DNA of 64,000 nt. It comes from Haploplasma modicum ATCC 29102. Lineage in GTDB: Bacteria > Bacillota_I > Bacilli_A > Acholeplasmatales > Acholeplasmataceae. The first letter of the stretch is position 1. Every line of letters starts with the position of its first letter. The translations under genes were made by a program, and so were the position numbers. This document shows, one piece after another, positions 1 to 13,357 of the stretch. The stretch lies in the NCBI RefSeq assembly GCF_000687835.1, contig NZ_JHYB01000002.1, forward strand, positions 434,001-498,000, in the 5' to 3' direction. The notes beneath the pieces are model-generated. The model searched no databases, was not told where the DNA came from, and worked only from the letters and a program-made list of their open reading frames with translations.

Positions 1-692
1 ATTTTTTCTTTCTCACCACGATTAACAGCAAGTGTTCTATGGGGTACAATTTTATTAATTGGTTCGTTATAATCATAATAGATCCCATATGTTTTAAATT
101 CATCTATAGCATTTTTCTTTAGACTTGTTACAATACTACCTTCAGATACTAATAAGAATCTTAAAACTTTACGGTACTCGGCATTATCACTTACTATTTC
201 TGCAATAATATCTTTCGCACCACTAATTGCATCTTCAACGGTTAAAACCTCTTCATTAAGATATTTTATAGCTTCTTTTTCTACATCACCATTATTAAAG
301 TTAAGTAACCACTTAGCAAAAGGTTCTAAGCCTTTTTTAATAGCTTCTGTTGCTCTTGTCTTTTTCTTTTCTTTATATGGACGATATAAATCTTCAACTT
401 CAACTAATTTTGTAGATTTTAAGATTTCTTGTCTTAATTCTTCGGTTAACATACCACGTTCATCAATTAATCTAATAACATCTTCTTTTCTTTCAAGTAA
501 GTTTTTAGCATAGCTCCATGATTGATATATTTCATTAATTTGTTCTTCATCTAGGCCACCGGTAACTTCTTTACGGTATCTAGCAATAAAGGGAATGGTG
601 TTACCTTCATCAAGTAATCCAAGTGTTGCAATGATTTTTGAATCTGGAACATTAACTTTTGCTTTTATTTCTAATAAAATTTGATCATTCAT
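1..692 (-). CDS. tex: Tex-family S1 RNA-binding transcription accessory protein (N-terminal part, cut by window edge)
   Basis: The minus-strand frame opens at an ATG at 692 preceded by AAAGGAGGAT and stays open to the window edge, giving about 230 residues. The visible part has Tex hallmarks: IPFIARYRKEVTGGL near residue 28, a VEDLYRPYKEKKKTRATEA stretch near residue 100, and HRTLAVNRGE at the cut end, which begins the YqgF-like core. Tex is a cytoplasmic nucleic-acid-binding protein of about 720 residues with HTH, YqgF, HhH and S1 domains; the later domains lie outside the window. It is the last gene of the minus-strand housekeeping run, separated from the gene above by a hairpin terminator. 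Family call is firm; the precise cellular role is not known from sequence. Confidence 0.93.
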   Translation of the reverse strand, partial: MNDQILLEIKAKVNVPDSKIIATLGLLDEGNTIPFIARYRKEVTGGLDEEQINEIYQSWSYAKNLLERKEDVIRLIDERGMLTEELRQEILKSTKLVEVEDLYRPYKEKKKTRATEAIKKGLEPFAKWLLNFNNGDVEKEAIKYLNEEVLTVEDAISGAKDIIAEIVSDNAEYRKVLRFLLVSEGSIVTSLKKNAIDEFKTYGIYYDYNEPINKIVPHRTLAVNRGEKEK

Positions 693-719
693 CTATTTTT
701 ATCCTCCTTTTTAAACATA

Positions 720-737
720 AAAGGGCAAAAGCCCTTT
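720..737 (-). terminator. Intrinsic terminator after the anchored 215-aa protein
   Basis: Read on the minus strand, AAAGGGC-TTTT-GCCCTTT forms a 7-bp stem right after the stop codon of the upstream gene. The following U tract is interrupted (TATGTTT), so termination may be partial and some transcripts may continue into tex. Confidence 0.7.
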
Positions 738-738
738 A

Positions 739-1386
739 TTAATTTTCTAATTTTTTTAAATTTTCTAAGTCCGTAACCATTTTATCATTTGTCTGAATAA
801 CAAATGGATTTCTTGTAGCATCTAATTCTTCTTTATTAAACTTAATTAAAAATGATTGATATTTTTTTTCTTTGTTTTGAGTTAAGTCTAAAATATTTGC
901 AATATCACGTTCTCTTAAATGCTTATTGTTTCTTAATGTGTTGTTAAAAGTAACTGCACCTTCTTCAGTACTATCGCTATCTAAATCAACAATAAATAAT
1001 GGTTTATCAAGTTCTATTTCATTTATTAGTTTTATTAACTCTTTATCTAATTTCTTTTCTAAACTACTATAATAAAAATAGAAATATATTTCATCATTAT
1101 CATTTAAATCCATTACAATACTTCTTATTTCTTCATCAGAAATATCAACATAGTCTGAATTTTCACTAACAATTGTTGAAAAATCACCTACAGTAATGTA
1201 ATGTTTATCTTCAAAAATTTCTTTCACTTCTTTTTTTCTATTAATAACTTCAACAATAATAAAAGTTGTTAAAACTACTAACGCAGCAATTACTACCAAT
1301 GCTGATATTTTGATTATGCTAGCTAAAACTGGGTTTATATCGTCACCACTTCTTTTTTTTGGTGCTTTAGCATTTATATCTGCCAT
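739..1386 (-). CDS. Membrane-anchored protein of unknown function, possible degenerate thioredoxin fold
   Basis: Not assignable to a named family. The ATG at 1386 is chosen because AAGGA lies 10 bases upstream; a GTG at 1395 would sit on top of that site. The product is about 215 residues with a basic N-terminal tail, one strong hydrophobic helix at about residues 20-48, and a charged extracytoplasmic domain. That domain has a strand-rich segment (EIYFYFYYSS) followed by a helix, and later NPFVIQTNDKMV, an arrangement resembling the start and cis-proline end of a thioredoxin fold, but there is no CxxC. The protein at 51288-51875 has the same architecture. The fold assignment is inference only. 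Confidence 0.7.
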   Translation of the reverse strand: MADINAKAPKKRSGDDINPVLASIIKISALVVIAALVVLTTFIIVEVINRKKEVKEIFEDKHYITVGDFSTIVSENSDYVDISDEEIRSIVMDLNDNDEIYFYFYYSSLEKKLDKELIKLINEIELDKPLFIVDLDSDSTEEGAVTFNNTLRNNKHLRERDIANILDLTQNKEKKYQSFLIKFNKEELDATRNPFVIQTNDKMVTDLENLKKLEN

Positions 1387-1459
1387 TAAAATCACATCCT
1401 TACATTATTAGATTATACAAAATTATTACGAATATTTCAAGTTTAAATGGGATTTTAAC

Positions 1460-1819
1460 TTATTTTACCTTTTCTATCACAACATAAGCCAAAGCATATT
1501 CATTAGTATGAGTCATTGATAAATGAATCTCACTTGAATCTTCAATTAAATTTGTTGTTGCATAAGTAAATCCGTCTTTTTCATTTAAGACAGATATGTC
1601 ATAATAACTAATGTTTTTATTATATTTTCTAAGTGCTTTAAAAACAGCTTCTTTTGCTGCAAATCTTCCTGCAACAAACATTGCTTGACCTTCAACACTT
1701 GGAATATTGTCATACAATTTTAATTCTTGCTCATTTAAAATTAGTTCCTTATAGTGGTCTAACCCACCTGAAAAAATATCTTTTAATTGAACTAAGTCAA
1801 TACCTATACCTATAATCAT
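1460..1819 (-). CDS. acpS: Holo-[acyl-carrier-protein] synthase AcpS
   Basis: Transfers 4'-phosphopantetheine from CoA to the serine of apo-ACP, activating it for fatty acid synthesis in the cytoplasm. At 119 residues it has the normal AcpS length. The two Mg-binding regions are visible: IGIDLV with Asp8 at the N-terminus and FAAKEAVFKAL with Glu57. The start is supported by AAAGGAG 5 bases upstream. It overlaps the end of whiA by 4 bases, so translation is probably coupled. Confidence 0.96.
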   Translation of the reverse strand: MIIGIGIDLVQLKDIFSGGLDHYKELILNEQELKLYDNIPSVEGQAMFVAGRFAAKEAVFKALRKYNKNISYYDISVLNEKDGFTYATTNLIEDSSEIHLSMTHTNEYALAYVVIEKVK

Positions 1820-2757
1820 TTTTGTTCTCCTTTTGCTGAAATACTCTCTGCTAAAGCCTTTATTTTATTAAATCTATGATTTAATCCTGAACGGCTTATT
1901 TCTTCATTGTATTCTTCCTTATACAATTTTACCAAATCTGTTAAGGAAATATCAACATATTTTTCTCTTAAATCCATTACTTTTAGTAATTTACTATCAA
2001 TTTCTAAATAAAATTCATGTTTTCTTAAAATATTAATATATTTCATTTGTTTATCAGAAGCTTCAACAGATTTTCTCTCGTTCGCAATCTCACAATTAAT
2101 TAATCTATTAATTGAATTATTAAAATCACGCTTTATTCTTACATCTTCAAATTTGAAAACCGAGTTATATGCTCCAACAAGTTGAATGAAATCACTAATT
2201 GTCTCAGCATCTTTTAAATAACATATAAATCCATTTCTCCTCTTAGTTACTCTTGCATTAAAGTTAAAATAATTCATTATACTTTGAATTAAAACTACTT
2301 CTTCTTTTTTATTAACAAAAATCTCCAAGTGATATTCAGCAGTTTTCGGATCATTTACAGATCCACTTGTTAAAAATGCAGCTCTTAAAAATGCAACCTT
2401 GTTAGCATGATCTATAGTTAGTTCTTCAATTTTCTTAATTGGATCTATTAAGTAATCATGTTCTTTAATAATTGCTTCAACATTTTTAATAACTCTCAAT
2501 ATAATTAATGGCTTTTTCGTAAACTTTTGTTGGTCTTTAGTTAAAAGTATTGTATCTGCTTGATAAAGACTTTTTGTAAGAAGTAAAAATCTTTTAGTTA
2601 TTGCTGGATTTTTTGTCATAAAATCAAGCATTTTAACTCCTTCTTCGATATGAAAATCACAACTAAAGTTTAAAAATGCAGAAAACTCTGCAAGCATTTC
2701 ATTATGGTTAACTGGTATAGTTATAAGTTCATTTTTAACAGTCCTTGCAAAGCTCAT
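1816..2757 (-). CDS. whiA: WhiA-family DNA-binding regulator
   Basis: WhiA proteins join a LAGLIDADG homing-endonuclease-like domain without nuclease activity to a C-terminal helix-turn-helix. They act in sporulation in Streptomyces and in chromosome segregation and division in Firmicutes. Visible features are the SFARTVKNEL N-terminus, the AAFLTSGSVNDP signature near residue 128, and a C-terminal HTH ending in SRSGLNHRFNKIKALA. Length 313 is typical. The Shine-Dalgarno is weak (GGAAAT), so it may rely on coupling to trxB, whose stop is 2 bases upstream. The rapZ and yvcK genes that usually flank whiA are not present here. Confidence 0.95.
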   Translation of the reverse strand: MSFARTVKNELITIPVNHNEMLAEFSAFLNFSCDFHIEEGVKMLDFMTKNPAITKRFLLLTKSLYQADTILLTKDQQKFTKKPLIILRVIKNVEAIIKEHDYLIDPIKKIEELTIDHANKVAFLRAAFLTSGSVNDPKTAEYHLEIFVNKKEEVVLIQSIMNYFNFNARVTKRRNGFICYLKDAETISDFIQLVGAYNSVFKFEDVRIKRDFNNSINRLINCEIANERKSVEASDKQMKYINILRKHEFYLEIDSKLLKVMDLREKYVDISLTDLVKLYKEEYNEEISRSGLNHRFNKIKALAESISAKGEQK

Positions 2758-2758
2758 A

Positions 2759-3676
2759 TTATTTCCAAGTTTCTAAGTATTTTAAAACATTTTGAACAGC
2801 AATTGCTCCATCAGCTGTTGCAGTAACAACTTGTCTAATTTGTTTGACATTGACATCACCAGCACTATAGATACCTAAAACTTTAGTTTCCATAAATTCA
2901 TTTGCCATAACATAACCATAATTATTTGTAATACCTAAATCTTTAACCATATTAGTTACAGGTATTAAGCCAATATATTCAAAAACACCATCTGCAGTAA
3001 TTGTTTCCTCATTACCTTTATTATCTTTGATTAAAACTCCAGCCATCATATGATTATCATTTATTAAAAATTCTAATACACTTGCACCAAATCTAAATTC
3101 AACATTTGGTTTTGCCATTAAAATATCTTGAGCTTTTTTATCTGCTGTTAATTTGTCTAAATTTTGAATAACAATAACTTTTGTTGCAAGTGTTGATAAG
3201 TAACTTGCTTCTTCAACAGCACTATTTCCACCACCAATAACAGCAACAACTTTATCCTTGTACATTGGACCATCACAAATTGCACAAAAACTAATCCCTT
3301 TACTTAAAAGTGTTTCCTCATTAGGTACTCCAAGTTTTCTAGGTACTGTTCCGGTTGCAATAATTACAGTTTTTGTTTCATAAGTGTTTGTTGGTGTGAT
3401 TAATTTCTTTGTTCTTCCTAAATCTTCAATTTTTAAAATCTCATCATATATTAAATCCACACCTAAACTTTCAGTATGTTTTAACATATGTGTTGCAAGT
3501 TCATATCCGCTCATTTTTGGATGTCCTGTATAATTTTCAATCTCAGCAGTATTAACAATTTGACCTCCTGGAATATATTTTTCAAACATAGCAACTTTCA
3601 AGTTTGCTCTTTTTGCATAAATTGCAGCTGTCATCCCTGCAGGACCAGCTCCAATAATTAATGTATCATATAACAT
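2759..3676 (-). CDS. trxB: Thioredoxin reductase
   Basis: NADPH-dependent FAD enzyme that reduces thioredoxin. FAD-binding GAGPAGM is at residues 9-15, the redox pair is CAICDG (Cys131/Cys134; the third residue is Ile where Thr is common), the NADPH-binding GGGNSAVEEA follows, and the C-terminal FAD-contacting GIYSAGDV is present. Length 305 matches the low-molecular-weight family. GAAGGAG precedes the ATG. It sits between the HAD phosphatase and whiA in the same transcription unit. Confidence 0.96.
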   Translation of the reverse strand: MLYDTLIIGAGPAGMTAAIYAKRANLKVAMFEKYIPGGQIVNTAEIENYTGHPKMSGYELATHMLKHTESLGVDLIYDEILKIEDLGRTKKLITPTNTYETKTVIIATGTVPRKLGVPNEETLLSKGISFCAICDGPMYKDKVVAVIGGGNSAVEEASYLSTLATKVIVIQNLDKLTADKKAQDILMAKPNVEFRFGASVLEFLINDNHMMAGVLIKDNKGNEETITADGVFEYIGLIPVTNMVKDLGITNNYGYVMANEFMETKVLGIYSAGDVNVKQIRQVVTATADGAIAVQNVLKYLETWK

Positions 3677-3689
3677 TTCTATTTCTCCT

Positions 3690-4325
3690 TCATACTATTT
3701 TCTTTATCTCCAATAAATTATCAAAGATATAATTTGGGTTATATTTAGTTGCCTCATTTAAACGATAACTATAACCCATTAGTCCCGTTTTTACATTTGC
3801 ATTTTTACCTGCAATAATATCATTTTCATGATCACCTATATAAATTGCATTTTCTGCCTCTATTTTCAATCTATCTAAAGCAATTAAAATAGGTTCAGGA
3901 TTTGGTTTATGAATACTACTATCATCATGAGTAATTACGCAATCAAAATACTCGATTAATCCAAGTTCCCTTAAATTATTATAGGCAACTTCTTTATTTT
4001 TGCTAGTTACAATTCCTATAAGTAAACCTTTACTTTTAATTTCGTCTAATAATTCAATTAAGCCTTCATATGTTTCAAGTTTAAAACTTTTGTGATTTAG
4101 TGAAAATTCTCTAAATGTTTTAATCATTTGATTTAAATGATCATCACTTTCTGAAAATCTCGCAAATGCTTTAGTTAAAGTTTGACCTAAAACATTAGTT
4201 ATTTCATACTCTGTTAAAGTATAACCTTCTGTATTTTTGTTAACCGCTTCTTTAAAACTTTCAATAATAAGTTCTGGTGTATTAATTAATGTCCCATCTA
4301 AATCAAATAATATCGCTTTTATCAT
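3690..4325 (-). CDS. ppaX: HAD-superfamily hydrolase, PpaX/Gph-like phosphatase
   Basis: Cytoplasmic HAD phosphatase with motif I FDLDGTL at the N-terminus, motif II VTSKNK, and motif III/IV GDHENDIIAGKNA. The start chosen is the ATG at 4325, with GGGAG spaced 7 bases upstream; an in-frame ATG 30 bases earlier has no ribosome site and adds ten non-conserved residues. It overlaps the lgt 3' end. In Bacillus, ppaX (pyrophosphatase for PPi made by HPr kinase) lies downstream of hprK-lgt, so the position after lgt supports this identity, but hprK itself is not in this cluster. Phosphoglycolate phosphatase is an equally valid family label. Confidence 0.8.
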   Translation of the reverse strand: MIKAILFDLDGTLINTPELIIESFKEAVNKNTEGYTLTEYEITNVLGQTLTKAFARFSESDDHLNQMIKTFREFSLNHKSFKLETYEGLIELLDEIKSKGLLIGIVTSKNKEVAYNNLRELGLIEYFDCVITHDDSSIHKPNPEPILIALDRLKIEAENAIYIGDHENDIIAGKNANVKTGLMGYSYRLNEATKYNPNYIFDNLLEIKKIV

Positions 4326-5310
4326 AGTCTTTCTCCCACGGTAGTCTAATATCATTTAATAAATATTCTGTGTAATATTTAGTATCTTTTATGAAAACTC
4401 TCTTTAAAATTAAAAAGACAATTCCCCCACCAACAAATAATACAAGTGATAATAAGATATTAACTGGAACCCCAAATATTTCTTTTAATTGATCTGTTCT
4501 AAATGGTTCAATTAAGATACCACGACCAAGTCCATACCAAATTAAATAAATACCAATCATATCTCCAGCTTTTAAGAGTTTAATTCTTCTAACAACTAAT
4601 AAAATTGTTAGTCCTAAGAAATTCCATAAACTTTCATATAAAAAGGTAGGTTGGTAAATTTGACCAACATCAAGTGTTGGACCATAACTACTAAATCTCA
4701 TTTGAAACTTAATAAAGTTTGGTAGTATACTATTTAATCCCCCAATATCAACTGCAGCACCATGTGCTTCGGCATTCATAAAGTTACCCCATCTACCGCT
4801 TATTTGACCAATTAAAAGACCAATAGCTAAGAGATCTGCGACAAGTAAAACATTAATATTTTTAATTCTTGAATAAATAACAATTCCTATGGTTGCAACA
4901 ATAATCGCACCATGTATTGCAAGACCGCCTTCCCAAATAGCAATTACATCCATAAATGAATCAGGACTTCCGGCTGGGTCAAATAACACATAGTATAGTC
5001 TTGCACCAATAATTGCAAGTGGAGCAATAATTAAAACACCATCTAACAAATCATCGCTTTTCCAACCAAATCTTTTAACTTCTACACTTGCAACAAATGT
5101 TGCAGCAATCAGACCAAACATAATGAATAATGCATACCACTGAACCTCGGCACCAAAAATTTTAAGGGCTGTATTTTCATAAGGAATTACATTTAACTTT
5201 GCATTCCCATACTGGAAAGCAACTGCTAATGTAATTAATAAAACTAGAAAAGCAATAAAACCTATATATAAAATCAAATCAATTTTATATTTTTTTATTT
5301 TGTCTAACAT
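4303..5310 (-). CDS. lgt: Prolipoprotein diacylglyceryl transferase
   Basis: Integral membrane enzyme that moves diacylglycerol from phosphatidylglycerol to the lipobox cysteine of prolipoproteins. The family hallmark is present as GRWGNFMNAEAHG, with YALFIMFGLIAA and PTFLYESLWNFLG also visible, and about seven membrane helices. At 335 residues it is longer than the usual 260-290: a hydrophobic N-terminal helix plus loop, and a basic C-terminal tail, account for the extra length. Substrates are evident in the window: MetQ-like and TrpX-like proteins each have a lipobox. Confidence 0.95.
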   Translation of the reverse strand: MLDKIKKYKIDLILYIGFIAFLVLLITLAVAFQYGNAKLNVIPYENTALKIFGAEVQWYALFIMFGLIAATFVASVEVKRFGWKSDDLLDGVLIIAPLAIIGARLYYVLFDPAGSPDSFMDVIAIWEGGLAIHGAIIVATIGIVIYSRIKNINVLLVADLLAIGLLIGQISGRWGNFMNAEAHGAAVDIGGLNSILPNFIKFQMRFSSYGPTLDVGQIYQPTFLYESLWNFLGLTILLVVRRIKLLKAGDMIGIYLIWYGLGRGILIEPFRTDQLKEIFGVPVNILLSLVLFVGGGIVFLILKRVFIKDTKYYTEYLLNDIRLPWEKDYDKSDII

Positions 5311-5311
5311 C

Positions 5312-5747
5312 TTAATTCTCCTTATCTTTTACGAACTGAATTTTTTGATAAACTACCACAAATAATAATTTAACAAATGTAAAAACTATAACAAATAATA
5401 ATAAACTTAGTAAATATGGTTTTTTAAATGTCACTCCCACTTTAAAAAGAGTTGAAAGATAAATACATACCCCATTAATTAAAATAAATATTAGTCCTTT
5501 AGTTTTAGATAATATTTCAAAGAAATACCTAACAATAAATAATTTTATAGCTTCAATAAAAATTGTAACTATAATACTATATATAATTAATCCTGAGACT
5601 TTATTATAAATAATTAGTGGCGTTTTGAATAAACTAAATAATCCACTTAAAGTAACAACTACTAAGATATTTAATATAATTGCAATTAAAATATGGATTT
5701 CTATTCTCTTGTTTAAAAATAAACCCATTTTTTCCACATATAAATCA

Positions 5748-5764
<17 letters not shown>
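5312..5764 (-). CDS. Small membrane protein of unknown function, four helices
   Basis: No family recognised with confidence. The 150-residue product has a basic start followed by about four hydrophobic helices (approximately residues 22-46, 55-78, 87-107 and 115-139) separated by short charged loops. It overlaps the uvrA 3' end by 17 bases and is one base from lgt, so it belongs to the uvrA-lgt transcription unit. In Bacillus the uvrA-hprK-lgt neighbourhood contains YvlD, a holin-IV-like membrane protein; similarity in layout is suggestive but unproven. Confidence 0.75.
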
Positions 5765-10561
<4,797 letters not shown>

Positions 10562-10568
10562 TTATTTT

Positions 10569-10577
10569 ATTATATCA
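10569..10577 (-). promoter_or_regulatory. Probable extended -10 promoter for the ligA-uvrA run
   Basis: On the minus strand TGATATAAT lies 17 bases before the ligA start and its AAGGTGAT ribosome site. No convincing -35 hexamer is visible 17 bases upstream, which fits an extended -10 promoter. Confidence 0.5.
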
Positions 10578-10613
10578 TATATAATATCTTATTATTTATG
10601 ATTGACTTGAAAA

Positions 10614-10654
10614 AGCATAAAAAAAAGATGAATATACAGAAAGTATAATCATCT
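10614..10654 (-). terminator. Intrinsic terminator of the DUF4127-NanE-SGNH operon
   Basis: Minus strand AGATGATTATAC-TTTCT-GTATATTCATCT followed by T7, with one mismatch in a 12-bp stem. It lies 10 bases beyond the SGNH hydrolase stop and closes the six-gene operon before ligA. Confidence 0.85.
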
Positions 10655-10663
10655 GGTTTAAGA

Positions 10664-11701
10664 CTATTTATTGTTTAAAACTTTATTTATTTCATCAAAA
10701 TAACTTATTGCCATTTGCATTGATCCAGCATCATTTGGATGGATTCCATCAACTGTCATTTCAGTAAAGTATTTCTTAAACACAGTTCCACCATCAAAGT
10801 AGAAAATATTTTTATCAGTTATACTTTTTTCATTTACATAATTTTTAATAAAATCAATATAGTAATTTCTTCTATTTAATTTATCAGTATTATATAAATC
10901 TAGAGCAAAATGAATTCTTGAAACTATTATAATTGGGACAAGTGGATGATTTAATCTATATTCATCAATAAAATTTGCAAGATTTTTTTCAAGTCTATCA
11001 TCAATCCCAGCATTTGCTTGTGCATCTACAACAAGTAGTGATGGGTTTGATACTTTAGCAATAATGGTTGCTAGTTCTTTTTCTAAAAAAGCTGAACCTG
11101 ATAAACCATAATTATATATCTCTTTATTCATCCATCTTGAAATTAAATTTGTATGTAACATTCCAGGTCTTGAAACACAACCACCTTGAGTAATACTTGT
11201 TCCATAAAATACAATTGGATTTTTGTCTTCAAAATGAATAGGTTCTAAAATAGCATCATCTTCAACACCAATTTCTAAATTGCTAGTTCCTTGATATAAG
11301 GATAGATTAATCCAAAAATCTCTTATTTCATTAGTTTCAAAGTTTCCTAAATCATATTCAAATTCAGTTAACTTTTGATCATAGATAGTTGCATTATGGA
11401 AGACATATTCATTATATCTTTCATCAAACACATATAAATCAAGTCCACACTGTCCTAGTGCTGACATATGATTCATATTTGCAAGGCCATCTAATTTTAC
11501 TTTAACTTTTATTTGTTTTGAATCAGTTTTAAATCTAATATTAATACCACTACTATTTGTCGCCAAATAACTCGCACTTGGGTTATATGACTTCATATGT
11601 TCTCTATCTTCTTGGCTAATTCTTCTATAACCCGGTTCATCTTTAACAAGTGTTCCGCTTAAAGCAAAATATTTTTCTAATTTAGCATCGTAAAATTTCA
11701 T
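10664..11701 (-). CDS. SGNH/GDSL-family hydrolase, probable carbohydrate esterase
   Basis: The C-terminal half is an SGNH hydrolase: nucleophile block VFYGTSITQGG (Ser169) and the catalytic DGIHPND (Asp318, His321). The N-terminal 150 residues form a beta-rich domain, as in the two-domain family-3 GDSL enzymes that deacylate glycans. No signal peptide is visible, so it probably acts in the cytoplasm on an imported substrate. It overlaps nanE by 4 bases and is the last gene of the operon. Substrate (for example an O-acetylated amino sugar) is inferred only from the NanE context. Confidence 0.85.
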   Translation of the reverse strand: MKFYDAKLEKYFALSGTLVKDEPGYRRISQEDREHMKSYNPSASYLATNSSGINIRFKTDSKQIKVKVKLDGLANMNHMSALGQCGLDLYVFDERYNEYVFHNATIYDQKLTEFEYDLGNFETNEIRDFWINLSLYQGTSNLEIGVEDDAILEPIHFEDKNPIVFYGTSITQGGCVSRPGMLHTNLISRWMNKEIYNYGLSGSAFLEKELATIIAKVSNPSLLVVDAQANAGIDDRLEKNLANFIDEYRLNHPLVPIIIVSRIHFALDLYNTDKLNRRNYYIDFIKNYVNEKSITDKNIFYFDGGTVFKKYFTEMTVDGIHPNDAGSMQMAISYFDEINKVLNNK

Positions 11702-12378
11702 TTTATTATCTCCGCATAGTATTTTGTAATTTCTTGTGGCCTTGTAATCGCACTACCAATTACAATAGCAAATGGTTTTTGTCTTAATACTTTTTTAAGT
11801 TCTTTTTCATTTCTAATTCTTCCTTCACCAACAACTGGAGTTTTCACTGTTTTAACTAATCTTTTTATTAATTTATAATCAGGACCAGCAAGTTTTTCAG
11901 TATAAGTTGTATATCCGGATAAAGTTGTAGAAATTAAATCAAAACCCACTTTATCAGCAATAACACCTTCTTCAAAATTTGAAACATCTGCCATTACTAA
12001 AATATTATGATCGTGTAGGTGTTTAACTTTTTCAGCAAGCGTTACATTATCTGTTTGAGCTCTTAATGTTGCATCCATTGCTACAATATCTACACCTACT
12101 TCAATTAACTCTTTAATTTCTTTCATAGTTGGTGTAATATATCTTTCACTATTTGGATAATTTCTTTTTATTAGGCCAATAACTGGTAAATCTACGAGTT
12201 TTTTTATCTCAACTATATCTTTAACACTATTTGCTCTAATAGCAACAGCACCGCCCATTTTAGCAGCTAGAGCCATTCTTCCCATAATGAAGTCGCTATG
12301 TAGTGGCTCATTTTCTAAAGCTTGGCAAGAAACAATCAAGCCACCTTTTAGTTTTTCCATTATACTTTCTTTACTCAT
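11698..12378 (-). CDS. nanE: N-acetylmannosamine-6-phosphate 2-epimerase
   Basis: Converts ManNAc-6-P to GlcNAc-6-P. Diagnostic segments are KGGLIVSCQALENEPLH near the N-terminus, GAVAIRANSV, PVIGLIKR, and TPVVGEGRI near residue 185. Length 226 is normal and AAGGGAG precedes the ATG. No nanA lyase, nagA, nagB or transporter is found in the window, so the ManNAc-6-P source is not seen; the ROK kinase 6 kb away could supply it. This is the only gene in the operon with a well-defined reaction. Confidence 0.93.
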   Translation of the reverse strand: MSKESIMEKLKGGLIVSCQALENEPLHSDFIMGRMALAAKMGGAVAIRANSVKDIVEIKKLVDLPVIGLIKRNYPNSERYITPTMKEIKELIEVGVDIVAMDATLRAQTDNVTLAEKVKHLHDHNILVMADVSNFEEGVIADKVGFDLISTTLSGYTTYTEKLAGPDYKLIKRLVKTVKTPVVGEGRIRNEKELKKVLRQKPFAIVIGSAITRPQEITKYYAEIIK

Positions 12379-12391
12379 AAAAACAACTCCC

Positions 12392-13357
12392 TTATTTTTT
12401 CCAATTAGGTTTAATTGTTATCTTTTCACCAGTATCACCAATATACTCGATATCAAATGATTCTTGATTTGGACAAGCCATTTCTATTTTTCTAGTTTTA
12501 TCATATAAAACACGGTAAACTACACCATCAATTTCCTTAAATAAGTATGTGTTCTCCCATACTGAGTCTACTACTTTTGCGTTAGTTTCCTTAACAACAA
12601 AACCTTCATTACCATATTGATCAATTGAGTTAACACGTTTATATTCGGCTTCAACTACACCATGACCTTCTGAGAAAAATAATGGGCTATAAAATGTTCT
12701 TGGTTTATCTTTTAAACCAAATCCTTCTCTTATTTTTGCATATTTTTCTATCTTTGTTGGTTCTAACAATTCAATTCTAAGTTGTAAGTAATTTGGGATT
12801 GGTGCATAAACACTCATTTTTATTTTATCACCAGGAAAATAATAAAAATCAAAGTCTTCAACATTTGAAACATTCCAGGAATTAACATTATTTCTTTTAA
12901 CATTTGTATCAATGTCAATTACTTCACTGTAAATATAACGCCAAAATGGACGATATGCTACTTTAGGTGTTCCATAATTAAGTTCTAATTCTTGACCTTT
13001 GTATTGATAACCAATATTCCAACCAAGACCTGCATCACTTTCACTTAAAGCAAATCCTCCCATATAAATTGAAGGACTATCTAAGTTTCTATCATAAATT
13101 ACACGGTTATCAGTCCCAAAGCGTTTTTCATCAGGAATATAATCACCAAGAGTGATTGTTCCTTCAATTCCTAACCATTTATCTTTTGTTGAGTATACTT
13201 TTCTGTACCATGCTCCTAAAAAACATTTTGGTGCTTGTTCTAATTTTCCATCTGATTCCAATGTCCCATTATAAATTGGAGCATTAATAAATCTTCTGTT
13301 ATCAGCAAAATTTGAATCTCTTGTTGGAATTACTATTTTTGATAAATCTTTTTTCAT
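12392..13357 (-). CDS. Protein of unknown function in amino-sugar operon
   Basis: I do not recognise the family. The 321-residue soluble product has no signal peptide or membrane segment. It is rich in aromatic residues and alternating hydrophobic strands, for example LGAWYRKVY, GWNIGYQYKG and FWRYIYSEV, with a charged IREGFGLKDKPRTFYSPL segment; this composition suits a beta-sandwich carbohydrate-binding or lyase-like fold. GAGGAGGC precedes the ATG, which overlaps the stop of the FAD oxidoreductase (TAATG). Tight coupling to that gene and to nanE suggests a shared substrate. Confidence 0.8.
   Translation of the reverse strand: MKKDLSKIVIPTRDSNFADNRRFINAPIYNGTLESDGKLEQAPKCFLGAWYRKVYSTKDKWLGIEGTITLGDYIPDEKRFGTDNRVIYDRNLDSPSIYMGGFALSESDAGLGWNIGYQYKGQELELNYGTPKVAYRPFWRYIYSEVIDIDTNVKRNNVNSWNVSNVEDFDFYYFPGDKIKMSVYAPIPNYLQLRIELLEPTKIEKYAKIREGFGLKDKPRTFYSPLFFSEGHGVVEAEYKRVNSIDQYGNEGFVVKETNAKVVDSVWENTYLFKEIDGVVYRVLYDKTRKIEMACPNQESFDIEYIGDTGEKITIKPNWKK

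Noticed and set aside
10664-12378. A complete sialic acid catabolic operon
   Set aside because: NanE is present but no N-acetylneuraminate lyase, deacetylase, deaminase or transporter is visible; the remaining genes belong to other families.
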